From a bacterium (GTDB lineage Bacteria; Fidelibacterota; Marinisomatia; Marinisomatales; JAHJCW01): 20,984 nucleotides of DNA. Positions within the stretch are counted from its first letter, which is position 1; every line of letters starts with the position of its first letter. The DNA is taken from the NCBI GenBank assembly GCA_018812885.1, contig JAHJCW010000259.1, positions 1-20,984 of the forward strand, written 5' to 3'. Positions 13,337 through 20,984 of the stretch are shown in pieces. Made by a program: the position numbers and the translations under genes. The notes below the pieces were generated by a model. That model ran no database searches and was not told where the DNA came from. It saw nothing but the letters and a program-made list of their open reading frames with translations.

Positions 13337-15379
13337 CTATATTTTTCTTCTTCTGTTGTTCACTATAAAAACAGTAGCCATAAAACCCATAGCTAAAAAC
13401 CAAGAAACAAGTGTAAGAATAAGCGCTTTCCAAACTCCTGCTGTATGAAATTGCAATTCAATAGGTTCATTGTCAAGAGGCTTTAGCATTAATTGTCCGT
13501 TCTTATCGAATAAAACGGCATTTTTTGAAATTATATCAAAATGTTTATAATCTGTAGCCGGTATTTGGAGAAAGATATAACCATTTACTGTCAAATTGTC
13601 CACAGGTTTAATAATGATGTACGACGGAGTTACTTCTATTTCTGGTGGACTAACATTTACGTCTGAGTCCATAAGAATTTTTGGAGGCATAACCGGAAGA
13701 ACGTCATAACTTTCATAAGGAACAGAAGATACTAAGTTTGTCCACATCGCAGTTGATAATATTAACGGAATCGCTAAAAGAAGTTCAAATTTTAAGTTTG
13801 GAAATCGTACAATCATTGGTTCAAATAATTTTCTCTTTTTCTTGAAGAAATAAATTAATAAAAAGGTTATTAGCAGTACGCTGAAGATTACAAAGAACCA
13901 ATGTAGAATAGCTGAATATGCCACATCAAACCGATAAAAATAGAATTCAAGACTATTCTCTTCTATTCCCTCCATTCTATTTCTTAGCCAAAGATGACCA
14001 GTGTTGTTATATGCGGCGATTATTATCTCACTAAACTTACTAACTATATTTCTCTTAAATATTCTTAAAAAAAGCACGATGAAACCTGTACCAAACAATA
14101 TTGTGAGTAATAAATTCTCCAACACCTTTTTTGCTTTTTGCCAAAATCTAGTTTTTACAAATTGATGGAACTCTTTCCAAATTTCCTTTGAGTAATTCGC
14201 CAATAAAAGTGCAAATCCAAAATAGGAACCCATAATAAATCGGATACCATGGTTTTTAATGCTCTCAAATAACGGGATATTTAATACTGAAACTGCTCTC
14301 ATTGTCAAATACCATATTTTATAAAAAGATATGATAAACAGAACCGAGGCAGCGATGAAAACAGCATTATAATTCAATCCATTTTGTTGTTGTGCGTTAG
14401 CATTTTTTACAATGTCTCTATACTTTACCACAACAAATGCTAACATAATAATTGACAAACCCCAGAACTGTCCGGAATCGTGCGGCGTTAATGACCATCC
14501 CAAGAAATTGGAATGAAAAAACAAATCAATTGGTGGAATTGTTACAGTTGGTATTAAAGCATAAAACATAAAAAATGAAATGTTATATCCATAAATTTCT
14601 ACCCAGGGACGAATATAGTCTCCGTAGGAATATCCTGTAATATATATTCGTACTAAAGAAAATAATCCTGTCAATACTGGAACCATAAAAATTCTTATTA
14701 TACGTTTCCAATCCTTTTCAAGAAAAATATGGAATATTTCGTATAGCACATAAAACAGTCCAACATATTGAACAATATAAATTCCACCCTGCAAAACAAT
14801 TAAACCCAAGACAGTTGCTGAGCCTACAATACTTACTATCATCCTGCGATCAGCTACAAAATAAATTAACCAAGGAAATAAATAAAAATTATACCAAGTA
14901 AAATATGCAACCGAAAGATGTTGCATAATTATCGGTGAGAATAAAAACAGAATAGCAAATGTCCTGAATTGTAAATTATCCCAATTTAGTTTCCTTTTAA
15001 GTGCAAATAAACCAATTACACCTATTAGAAATTGAATAATAACATACAATTTAATATATACCTGGGCGCTTAATAAATATAACATTGGTGTAAATGGTGA
15101 AAACAACGCTGTTTCAGGATTTGCAATTATAGCAGATGTGCCCGGTATTGGGGGTCTCCAAGCTACTTCCTCTAATATATTCCACCAAAAATATGGCAAG
15201 GTATGATAATCATTAAATGCTGTTTTAAAATATTCAAAATAGGCAATCTCTTTTACCCAATCTAATATTCCAACATTATTACTTATAAACCAAAAAATAT
15301 ATATCAAACTGGCAATTGCAATATACAGATATCCTTTTTCCCAAAACCGGATGAGTCCATTTGAAACTGTCTTACTCAA
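13337..15379 (-). CDS. Large multi-pass membrane protein, GT-C/YfhO-like, putative glycosyltransferase
   Basis: I do not recognise a named gene. The 680 residues contain about a dozen hydrophobic segments. The first (about 17-34) is followed by ILDWVKEIAYF with acidic Asp40 and Glu44, a loop with LPYFWWN, and ANPETALFSPFTPMLYL (87-103). This Asp-bearing first loop followed by an 'NPxxxxxxP' segment is the usual look of GT-C-fold and YfhO-type proteins that use lipid-linked sugars. Near the C-terminus an about 90-residue, beta-rich, probably extracytoplasmic domain lies between the last two membrane segments, ending in the basic NNRRRKI. The start is a TTG: the uvrA stop TAG lies in the same frame two codons earlier and no ATG is available near. 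It sits between uvrA and a DPPR-like prenyltransferase, suggesting use of its lipid-linked sugar. The function is inferred. Confidence 0.75.
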   Translation of the reverse strand: MSKTVSNGLIRFWEKGYLYIAIASLIYIFWFISNNVGILDWVKEIAYFEYFKTAFNDYHTLPYFWWNILEEVAWRPPIPGTSAIIANPETALFSPFTPMLYLLSAQVYIKLYVIIQFLIGVIGLFALKRKLNWDNLQFRTFAILFLFSPIIMQHLSVAYFTWYNFYLFPWLIYFVADRRMIVSIVGSATVLGLIVLQGGIYIVQYVGLFYVLYEIFHIFLEKDWKRIIRIFMVPVLTGLFSLVRIYITGYSYGDYIRPWVEIYGYNISFFMFYALIPTVTIPPIDLFFHSNFLGWSLTPHDSGQFWGLSIIMLAFVVVKYRDIVKNANAQQQNGLNYNAVFIAASVLFIISFYKIWYLTMRAVSVLNIPLFESIKNHGIRFIMGSYFGFALLLANYSKEIWKEFHQFVKTRFWQKAKKVLENLLLTILFGTGFIVLFLRIFKRNIVSKFSEIIIAAYNNTGHLWLRNRMEGIEENSLEFYFYRFDVAYSAILHWFFVIFSVLLITFLLIYFFKKKRKLFEPMIVRFPNLKFELLLAIPLILSTAMWTNLVSSVPYESYDVLPVMPPKILMDSDVNVSPPEIEVTPSYIIIKPVDNLTVNGYIFLQIPATDYKHFDIISKNAVLFDKNGQLMLKPLDNEPIELQFHTAGVWKALILTLVSWFLAMGFMATVFIVNNRRRKI

Positions 15380-15385
15380 TTGATG

Positions 15386-18211
15386 CTATCCCATTTTCCC
15401 TTTTAAAAATTTTCCCGTGTATGATTTAGAATATTTCACTAAATCTTCAGGGACACCGGTAAATATTACTTCGCCACCCGCATCACCCCCTTCCGGACCA
15501 AGATCAATTACCCAATCCGCACACTTGATCACATCCAAATTATGCTCAATAACAATGACCGTGTTACCACGCTCAACTAAGGTCTGAAGTACTGTTAATA
15601 ACATTTTTACGTCGGCAAAATGTAATCCTGTTGTGGGCTCATCTAAAATATAAATTGTTTTATCACTTCCAACTTTTGATAATTCTGTTGCTAATTTTAC
15701 CCTTTGTGCTTCGCCACCCGATAACGTAGTCGCTTGTTGTCCAAGGCGAATATAACCCAATCCAACTTCGCATAAAGTGGCCAATTTTCTAAATACGGAA
15801 GGTATGTTTTTAAAGAATTGCAGTGCATTCTCAACCGACATGTCAAGTACTTCGGCTATGTTTTTTCCTTTATATTTTACTTCAAGCGTTTCGCGATTAT
15901 ACCGTTTCCCCTTACAAACTTCGCAAGTAACGTAAACATCAGGCAGAAAATTCATTTCAATTTTTATTATTCCATCGCCTTGACACGCTTCACAGCGACC
16001 ACCCTTCACGTTGAAGGAAAATCTACCTGGTTTATATCCTCTTAATTTGGATTCAGGAAGCTGTGAAAACAGATCACGGATAAAAGTAAAAACACCTGTA
16101 TATGTTGCCGGATTTGATCTAGGTGTACGCCCGATTGGTTTTTGATCAATATCTACCACTTTATCTAAAAATTCAATGCCTTTAATAGATTGATAACGCA
16201 ATGGGTATCTCCTTGCCCTGTGCAAATCGCGTGCTAAAATCGGATATAAGGTTTCATTAACGAGCGTGCTCTTACCGCTACCCGAAACACCTGTTACAAC
16301 AATAAATTTACCAAGCGGAAAATCAATATCAATATTTTTTAGATTATTACCTTCCGCTCCTTTAATCCTTAAATATTTATTGATTCCTTGCCTGCGTGTT
16401 TTTGGTAAAGATATTTCTTTCTTGCCAGTCAAAAATTGTGCAGTTATTGATTCATTGCTTTTTAATAAATCTTTTAGATGGCCTGAAAATATAATCTTCC
16501 CGCCATGTTCTCCGGCTCCGGGTCCAATATCAATGATATAATCAGAAGCTTCCATCGTTTCTTGATCATGTTCAACGATTAGAATAGAATTGCCTAAATC
16601 TCGTAATGCTTTTAATGTGCTTAATAATCTTGCGTTGTCGCGCGGATGCAATCCAATCGAAGGTTCGTCCAACACATAAAGCACACCTACCAGTTGAGAC
16701 CCAATTTGCGTTGCAAGACGGATACGTTGATTTTCACCGCCCGAGAGAGTCGTCGCTGATCTATCAAGCGTAAGGTAGTCCAAGCCAACATTTACTAGAA
16801 ATCCTAGTCTTTTGGAAATTTCTGTTAATATTTGCTCAGCAATTGCTTTTTCAGTTTCACTTAAATCTAAATTCTGTATAAATACTAAAACAGAACGAAT
16901 GCTCATATGCGATATTTCGCCGAGATTCTTACCTCCAACAGTAACTGCCACACTTTCTTTTTTTAATCGCGAACCACTACAATCCGGACAGGGTTGCATG
17001 CGCATATATTGTTCAATCCAGGTTTGGATATGAGATGATTTTGTTTGCTGATAGCGGCGCATAAGATTATTGATTGCTCCTTCCCATCCGCCACGGTAGG
17101 TGCCGCTCCATCTATCAGAGGTGTAAGTCATTTCAAATTGATTACTGCCGGTGCCATATAGCAAAATTTCACGTACGGTTGGGTCAATTTTATACCACGG
17201 TGTAGTGAAACTGAGTTGATAATGTTTTGCCAAGCTTTTTAAGATACTTCCATACCAATTTCCGCGCGGCTGTTCTCCCAGTGGTGCAATTGCTCCTTGA
17301 ATTAATGATTTGCTTTTATCCGGCACTACTAATTCGGGATCAATTTCCATCTTTGAACCTAAACCATCACACGTCGGGCAGGCACCGTATGGAGAATTAA
17401 ATGAGAACATCCTTGGCGTTAATTCTTCCATCGATACTTCGCAATGCGGGCAGGCAAAATGTTCGCTAAACAGATGGTCTTTGTCGGGCAATTCATGAAC
17501 TAAAATCATTCCTAAGCCAATCTTGAGCGCTAATTCAATTGATTCGGTAAGACGCTCGTGGTAATCTCCTTCTAGCACTAAGCGATCTACCACAACTTCA
17601 ATAGTATGGTTTTTATTTTTATCTAATGATATTTTATCATCAAGGTTTTTTAGTTTCCCATTGACGCGAACACGAAGGAACCCTTCTTTTTTAATTTCCT
17701 CAAATACTCCTCGGTATTCTCCTTTTCTGCCACGAACGACCGGTGCTAAAATATAAATCCTCGTATCATTTTTAAACTTTTTAACAGTATCCACAATTTG
17801 CTGCACCGTTTGACGCTGAATCGGTCGACCGCAAATCCAACAATGAGGTTTACCTATGTGTGCATAAAGTAAACGTAGATAATCATGAATTTCTGTAACT
17901 GTTCCAACTGTAGAGCGCGGATTGCGGGCGGCTGTTTTTTGCTCGATTGAAATCGCGGGTGATAAACCCTCGATATAATCCATGTCGGGCTTTTCCATCA
18001 AACCTAAAAATTGACGGGCATAGGAAGAGAGCGATTCAACGTAGCGCCTTTGCCCTTCCGCATAAATGGTATCAAAAGCTAGTGATGATTTGCCCGAACC
18101 GGATAAGCCGGTAATTACCACTAATTTATTACGAGGAATATCTACATCAATATTCTTTAGGTTGTGCTGCCGTGCACCGCGAATGATGATTTTATCAGAA
18201 TATTCTATCAT
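15386..18211 (-). CDS. uvrA: Excinuclease ABC subunit A (UvrA)
   Basis: UvrA is the damage-sensing ABC ATPase dimer of nucleotide excision repair that loads UvrB. The 941 residues match the E. coli length. The first ATPase has Walker A GLSGSGKSS (35-43), signature LSGGENQR (489-496) and Walker B LYVLDEP (511-517). The second has GVSGSGKST (641-649), LSGGEAQR (830-837) and YILDEPTTG (854-862). Zinc modules are C254/C257 with C278/C281, and C740/C743 with C763/C766. An extra CWIC pair at 124-127 lies in the UvrB-binding region. The ATG at 18211 fits the conserved start, but no Shine-Dalgarno is seen. It leads a three-gene unit with two membrane proteins unrelated to repair. A palindromic element about 20-50 nt upstream might be regulatory. 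Confidence 0.98.
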   Translation of the reverse strand: MIEYSDKIIIRGARQHNLKNIDVDIPRNKLVVITGLSGSGKSSLAFDTIYAEGQRRYVESLSSYARQFLGLMEKPDMDYIEGLSPAISIEQKTAARNPRSTVGTVTEIHDYLRLLYAHIGKPHCWICGRPIQRQTVQQIVDTVKKFKNDTRIYILAPVVRGRKGEYRGVFEEIKKEGFLRVRVNGKLKNLDDKISLDKNKNHTIEVVVDRLVLEGDYHERLTESIELALKIGLGMILVHELPDKDHLFSEHFACPHCEVSMEELTPRMFSFNSPYGACPTCDGLGSKMEIDPELVVPDKSKSLIQGAIAPLGEQPRGNWYGSILKSLAKHYQLSFTTPWYKIDPTVREILLYGTGSNQFEMTYTSDRWSGTYRGGWEGAINNLMRRYQQTKSSHIQTWIEQYMRMQPCPDCSGSRLKKESVAVTVGGKNLGEISHMSIRSVLVFIQNLDLSETEKAIAEQILTEISKRLGFLVNVGLDYLTLDRSATTLSGGENQRIRLATQIGSQLVGVLYVLDEPSIGLHPRDNARLLSTLKALRDLGNSILIVEHDQETMEASDYIIDIGPGAGEHGGKIIFSGHLKDLLKSNESITAQFLTGKKEISLPKTRRQGINKYLRIKGAEGNNLKNIDIDFPLGKFIVVTGVSGSGKSTLVNETLYPILARDLHRARRYPLRYQSIKGIEFLDKVVDIDQKPIGRTPRSNPATYTGVFTFIRDLFSQLPESKLRGYKPGRFSFNVKGGRCEACQGDGIIKIEMNFLPDVYVTCEVCKGKRYNRETLEVKYKGKNIAEVLDMSVENALQFFKNIPSVFRKLATLCEVGLGYIRLGQQATTLSGGEAQRVKLATELSKVGSDKTIYILDEPTTGLHFADVKMLLTVLQTLVERGNTVIVIEHNLDVIKCADWVIDLGPEGGDAGGEVIFTGVPEDLVKYSKSYTGKFLKGKMG

Positions 18212-18392
18212 AAATTAGTATTACATTATTTTTCAGCTCAAAATGTAAACTGAAATTTACCTTCTATCTAAATTCTTTCAAAAACCGATTCTCAATTTTT
18301 ATAAAGAACATTTATCAGATGATTTCGTATATATTTTATATTGAAATCAGGGAATATTATGCTGAACAGCCTAAATTGATGTAATTTTCACT
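18212..18392. other. Divergent intergenic region between uvrA and the YqgE/AlgH gene
   Basis: This 181-bp AT-rich region must carry promoters for both genes. I could not identify a convincing -35/-10 pair in either direction. It contains an inverted repeat TTTCAG (18231-18236) / CTGAAA (18250-18255) and an overlapping near-palindrome, GTAAA (18245-18249) / TTTAC (18256-18260), both close to the uvrA start. No small ORF or RNA gene was seen. Confidence 0.5.
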
Positions 18393-18950
18393 ATGAGTTC
18401 ACTACAGAATCACATATTAATTGCTATGCCTCATATGGTTGACCCATATTTTGGGAAATCTGTTGTTTACATCTGTGAGCACACAAAAGACGGTGCGATG
18501 GGACTTGTAATCAATCGACCTTTTATGGAACCCGATCTCAAGAAACTTTTCGCAGAGATTTATGAAGATAATGAGAATATCCTTAAAATTGTTCCGGCCG
18601 TTCATTTTGGCGGTCCGATCATGATCGAACGCGGAATCGTTTTACATAGCACTGATCATACCGTTGAAGGTTCTGTGAAGATTGCCGACAAGATTGCAAT
18701 GACAAGCCATCGCGATATTTTAAGCGATATATCGAAAAAGAAAGGACCAACCAGGTTTAAACTATTTTTAGGACATTCCGGATGGGGCGGTGGACAGCTC
18801 GAAAAAGAAATTGAGCGCGGTGATTGGCTTTTGCAAAACACAACATCTGATTTTATTTTTGACGTCCCGGAAAAGTACATGTGGAGTCAGGCGGCTCGTA
18901 CCCTCGGCGTTGAAACAAATGATTCTGCCGGTTTGAGCGGTCACGCTTAA
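18393..18950 (+). CDS. YqgE/AlgH family protein (DUF179)
   Basis: The 185-residue protein matches the YqgE/AlgH family over its whole length. It opens with SLQNHILIAMPHMVDPYFGKS, then VVYICEHTKDGAMGLVINRP, then FGGPIMIERGIVLH, the GHSGWGGGQLEKEI segment and the C-terminal GLSGHA that recalls the family's usual GHA end. The family is probably cytoplasmic and its molecular function is not established; the name AlgH comes from a reported link to alginate regulation in Pseudomonas. There is no signal peptide. No Shine-Dalgarno precedes the ATG, but the start is fixed by the conserved N-terminus. It is transcribed away from uvrA and stands alone. Confidence 0.94.
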   Translation: MSSLQNHILIAMPHMVDPYFGKSVVYICEHTKDGAMGLVINRPFMEPDLKKLFAEIYEDNENILKIVPAVHFGGPIMIERGIVLHSTDHTVEGSVKIADKIAMTSHRDILSDISKKKGPTRFKLFLGHSGWGGGQLEKEIERGDWLLQNTTSDFIFDVPEKYMWSQAARTLGVETNDSAGLSGHA

Positions 18951-18981
18951 ATAAAATTGTGATATTTACAAATTCTCGTTT

Positions 18982-19004
18982 TTGCAGGAATCGATGAACT
19001 GCAA
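18982..19004. terminator. Weak hairpin between convergent genes
   Basis: A perfect 6-bp inverted repeat TTGCAG / CTGCAA surrounds an 11-nt loop between the stop codons of the YqgE/AlgH gene and the DUF1028 gene. It could stop transcription from both sides, but neither side has a proper T tract, so it may be chance. Confidence 0.25.
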
Positions 19005-19037
19005 CAATTGAATTTAGGCTGGTGTGCTTCTAAAGAA

Positions 19038-20021
19038 TCATTTAATGTTTTGTATTTTCTTAATTAATTCCTCATCATTCGGTAATAACCCTGCCGGAAT
19101 TAAACGCGGTACCAAATCCCGTAGGTCGGGCGCCTTATTAAATACTTCGGCAAATATTGGTAATGCTTCTTCAACTTTATTCACACTAGCTAAGCTAACC
19201 GCCGTCCAAAATGGCAATTCAGGATTTTCGGGATAATACTCTGCAGCTAAATTGTATTCACTAAGCGCTTTGTCAATTTCTCCGGTTTCAATATATAAAT
19301 CACCCGCGTTGGCATGTTGATAGGCTCTGCTAACCCTAATTAATCTTTTCATTTCTTTAATCGGTTCAGGGTGATCTTCAATCCGCAAATCAAATAACTT
19401 ATCTTTCCAATCAATTCCTGTCGGTTCGCCTGTTGTAACCACAATTGCAGCCGATTGTTTTCCACGAATATCACCGCCCTCTTTTTGCGCAGCCTCCAAA
19501 GCTGCCATAAGCTTATCAACTAATTCACCTTTGGTGGTTTCATAAGCCATTACCATAGCCGTCGGTACAGTTGCCGATGCCATAAGATTAGCCTGCACAG
19601 TATAACCCTTACCAACAATATGTCCGGCGTACTGGATACAATTATCGCCGGTGAATGCATCAGCATTGCCGTTTGCATCAACCATTCCAACTTGCCGCAC
19701 CACGCTATTCTCGTCATCTTCCACAAGAAGCTTTAAAGCATCTTCTGCAGAAAAACCTTTTCCCATTAATTTTAATCCGTTAGGTCCATATTCAACTTTT
19801 ACAAAAGATTGCGTCGCCACAGCGCCCACTCCTGCTTTTACCCATGGTACTAACGAGCCAACGGAAAACCAATGGCTTTGCACAGCAACACCTAACTGTC
19901 CGGTATCTTCATCGTACGCAACAATTGAATACGTAGAAACCGGTATTGATTGATATTCTTGGGCTATTGCAAAATTTTGGAGTAAAAATAATAAGGTGAT
20001 CGCGATTGTAAGTTTTTTCAT
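19038..20021 (-). CDS. Secreted DUF1028 (Ntn-hydrolase-fold) protein with C-terminal TPR-like repeats
   Basis: The 327-residue protein begins with a signal peptide (KK, a hydrophobic stretch, and probable cleavage after AIA at about residue 20). DUF1028 spans about residues 29-225: TYSIVAYDEDTGQLGVAVQS, the VGSLVPWVKAGVGAVATQSF block, GMVDANGNADAFTG, and KQSAAIVVTTGEP. The family is related to Ntn hydrolases, where Thr at the start of the first strand would be the nucleophile; here that is Thr30, about 9 residues after the predicted signal cleavage. Residues about 233-300 form two TPR-like helical pairs (AGDLYIETGEIDKALSEYNLA, then VEEALPIFAEVFNKAP). A clear AGAGGAA Shine-Dalgarno precedes the ATG. 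No substrate is known. It is divergent from a phosphodiesterase lipoprotein gene. Confidence 0.9.
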   Translation of the reverse strand: MKKLTIAITLLFLLQNFAIAQEYQSIPVSTYSIVAYDEDTGQLGVAVQSHWFSVGSLVPWVKAGVGAVATQSFVKVEYGPNGLKLMGKGFSAEDALKLLVEDDENSVVRQVGMVDANGNADAFTGDNCIQYAGHIVGKGYTVQANLMASATVPTAMVMAYETTKGELVDKLMAALEAAQKEGGDIRGKQSAAIVVTTGEPTGIDWKDKLFDLRIEDHPEPIKEMKRLIRVSRAYQHANAGDLYIETGEIDKALSEYNLAAEYYPENPELPFWTAVSLASVNKVEEALPIFAEVFNKAPDLRDLVPRLIPAGLLPNDEELIKKIQNIK

Positions 20022-20115
20022 AATTTCCTCTTTAGATTAATTGAATTCTCACCATTTGGGCAATATTCTAGTTAATTTACTTAATAATTTAATTGTAAAA
20101 ACAAGGAAGCAACCA
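20022..20115. other. Divergent intergenic region between DUF1028 and ENPP genes
   Basis: This 94-bp, very AT-rich spacer holds ribosome-binding sites at both ends: AGAGGAA for the DUF1028 gene and AAGGA at 20103-20107 for the phosphodiesterase gene. It should contain both promoters, but I cannot assign -35/-10 boxes with confidence. Confidence 0.5.
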
Positions 20116-20984
20116 ATGTTTTCAAAACTATTTCAACATTATTCCTTTATTATGTCTTTGTTAATTATTTCTTTATTCTTTTACTCCTGCCATTTGCTTT
20201 CCAAAAACACTGCAAACAATGAACCCGAAAATTATCTTATACTAATATCTTTTGATGGTTTTAGGTGGGATTATATGGATAAAACTGATACGCCAAATCT
20301 TGACCGTCTCGTTGCAACCGGCGTAAAAGCAGATGCGTTAATTCCATCTTTTCCCTCAAAAACATTTCCAAATCATTATACAATTACAACCGGACTTTAT
20401 CCTGAAAATCATGGAATTGTAGCCAATACAATGTATGATCCCCTTTTCGATGCAACCTTCAGTCTTGGCAACAGAGAAGAAGTGCAAAATGGCCGTTGGT
20501 GGGGTGGCGAGCCGATTTGGGTAACTGCTGATAATCAAGGATTAAAGACTTTATGTAATTTTTGGCCCGGCTCCGAAGCCGAAATAAATGGTGTTAGACC
20601 ATCTTATTGGGTGACATATGACGGCAATATTCCCAATGAGGATCGCGTTGAAAAAGTATTCCAATATCTTGATAAACCAGCTAAAGAACGTCCATCATTC
20701 TACACTATTTATTTTAGTGACCCCGATGACTATGGTCATCTTGGCGGTCCCGATTCTTCCTCAATTAACATTGCTATCAAAGAATGTGATGATCGTATCG
20801 GACAATTGATAGCCGGACTCGAACAGCGCAATTTATTTGATAAAGTAAATATAATAATAGTATCCGATCATGGAATGGCACAATTAAGCCAGGATAGAGT
20901 TGCGTTCCTGGATGATTATTTAGATCCATCTAATTTAAATATTCTAAATTGGTATCCAATATTAGATATCTGGTGTGAGGATTC
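20116..20984 (+). CDS. ENPP-type alkaline-phosphatase-superfamily phosphodiesterase, lipoprotein, 3' end cut
   Basis: From the ATG at 20116, 289 codons run to the window edge; family members are usually about 400-450 residues. The N-terminal hydrophobic segment ends in LFFYSC, a plausible lipobox with Cys25, so an outer-envelope lipoprotein is likely. ENPP metal-site residues are visible: Asp47 in SFDGFRWDY, the nucleophile Thr83 in SKTFPNHY, Asn104 in GIVANTMYD, Asp204 and His208 in DPDDYGHLGGP, and Asp251-His252 in VSDHGMA. Such enzymes cleave nucleotide or other phosphodiester bonds with two zinc ions; the substrate cannot be told here. AAGGA lies 8 nt before the start. The last zinc His and the C-terminus lie beyond the window. 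Confidence 0.93.
   Translation, partial: MFSKLFQHYSFIMSLLIISLFFYSCHLLSKNTANNEPENYLILISFDGFRWDYMDKTDTPNLDRLVATGVKADALIPSFPSKTFPNHYTITTGLYPENHGIVANTMYDPLFDATFSLGNREEVQNGRWWGGEPIWVTADNQGLKTLCNFWPGSEAEINGVRPSYWVTYDGNIPNEDRVEKVFQYLDKPAKERPSFYTIYFSDPDDYGHLGGPDSSSINIAIKECDDRIGQLIAGLEQRNLFDKVNIIIVSDHGMAQLSQDRVAFLDDYLDPSNLNILNWYPILDIWCED

Noticed and set aside
1..20984. Defence system, CRISPR array, prophage or transposon
   Set aside because: Reading both strands I see no regularly spaced repeats, no transposase, integrase or phage genes, and all sizeable genes belong to housekeeping or envelope families.

Overview
The window is an ordinary, densely packed stretch of bacterial chromosome, AT-rich by eye. 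Almost everything is on the minus strand. I see no mobile element, CRISPR array or phage gene. The gene set (complete MEP isoprenoid trio, K+-dependent membrane pyrophosphatase, UbiA-family prenyltransferase beside a large multi-pass protein, secreted DUF1028 protein, ENPP-type lipoprotein) would fit a Gram-negative bacterium of the Bacteroidota/Chlorobiota/Ignavibacteria/Calditrichota kind. This placement is inference from gene content and has not been tested with a tree. Some starts have clear Shine-Dalgarno sequences (rpsF, rplY, pth, hppA, the DUF1028 gene, the ENPP gene). Others have none (ruvB, uvrA, prs, ispE, priA).

Layout, in the direction of minus-strand transcription. (1) 18211-12414: uvrA, then a 680-residue multi-pass membrane protein of GT-C/YfhO appearance, then a UbiA-family prenyltransferase resembling decaprenyl-phosphate phosphoribosyltransferase. 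A hairpin terminator follows at about 12348-12385. (2) 12270-2403: a long housekeeping operon, ruvB-queA-ispD-ispF-ispE-tRNA-Gln(TTG)-prs-rplY-pth-hppA-rpsF-rpsR-rplI. It has very short gaps or 1-8 nt overlaps and ends in a strong hairpin terminator at about 2345-2385. (3) 2214 to the left edge: priA, cut just before its stop codon.

On the right, a YqgE/AlgH-family gene (18393-18950, plus) diverges from uvrA. It converges on a minus-strand gene for a secreted DUF1028 protein with TPR-like repeats (20021-19038). That gene in turn diverges from an ENPP-type phosphodiesterase lipoprotein gene (20116 onward, plus), which is cut by the right edge.

The central operon joins DNA repair (ruvB), tRNA modification and quality control (queA, pth), isoprenoid precursors (ispD/F/E), PRPP synthesis (prs), ribosomal proteins bL25, bS6, bS18 and bL9, and an ion pump (hppA) driven by pyrophosphate, a by-product of biosynthesis. 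The points most worth a second look are these: the 7-nt gap between tRNA-Gln and prs; a DEEQ instead of DEEH motif in PriA; a missing catalytic-site Asn in Pth; altered ligand positions in IspF; the very long acidic tail of bS6; hppA inside a ribosomal-protein run; and the prenyltransferase/membrane-protein pair, which may form an uncharacterised lipid-linked pentose pathway.
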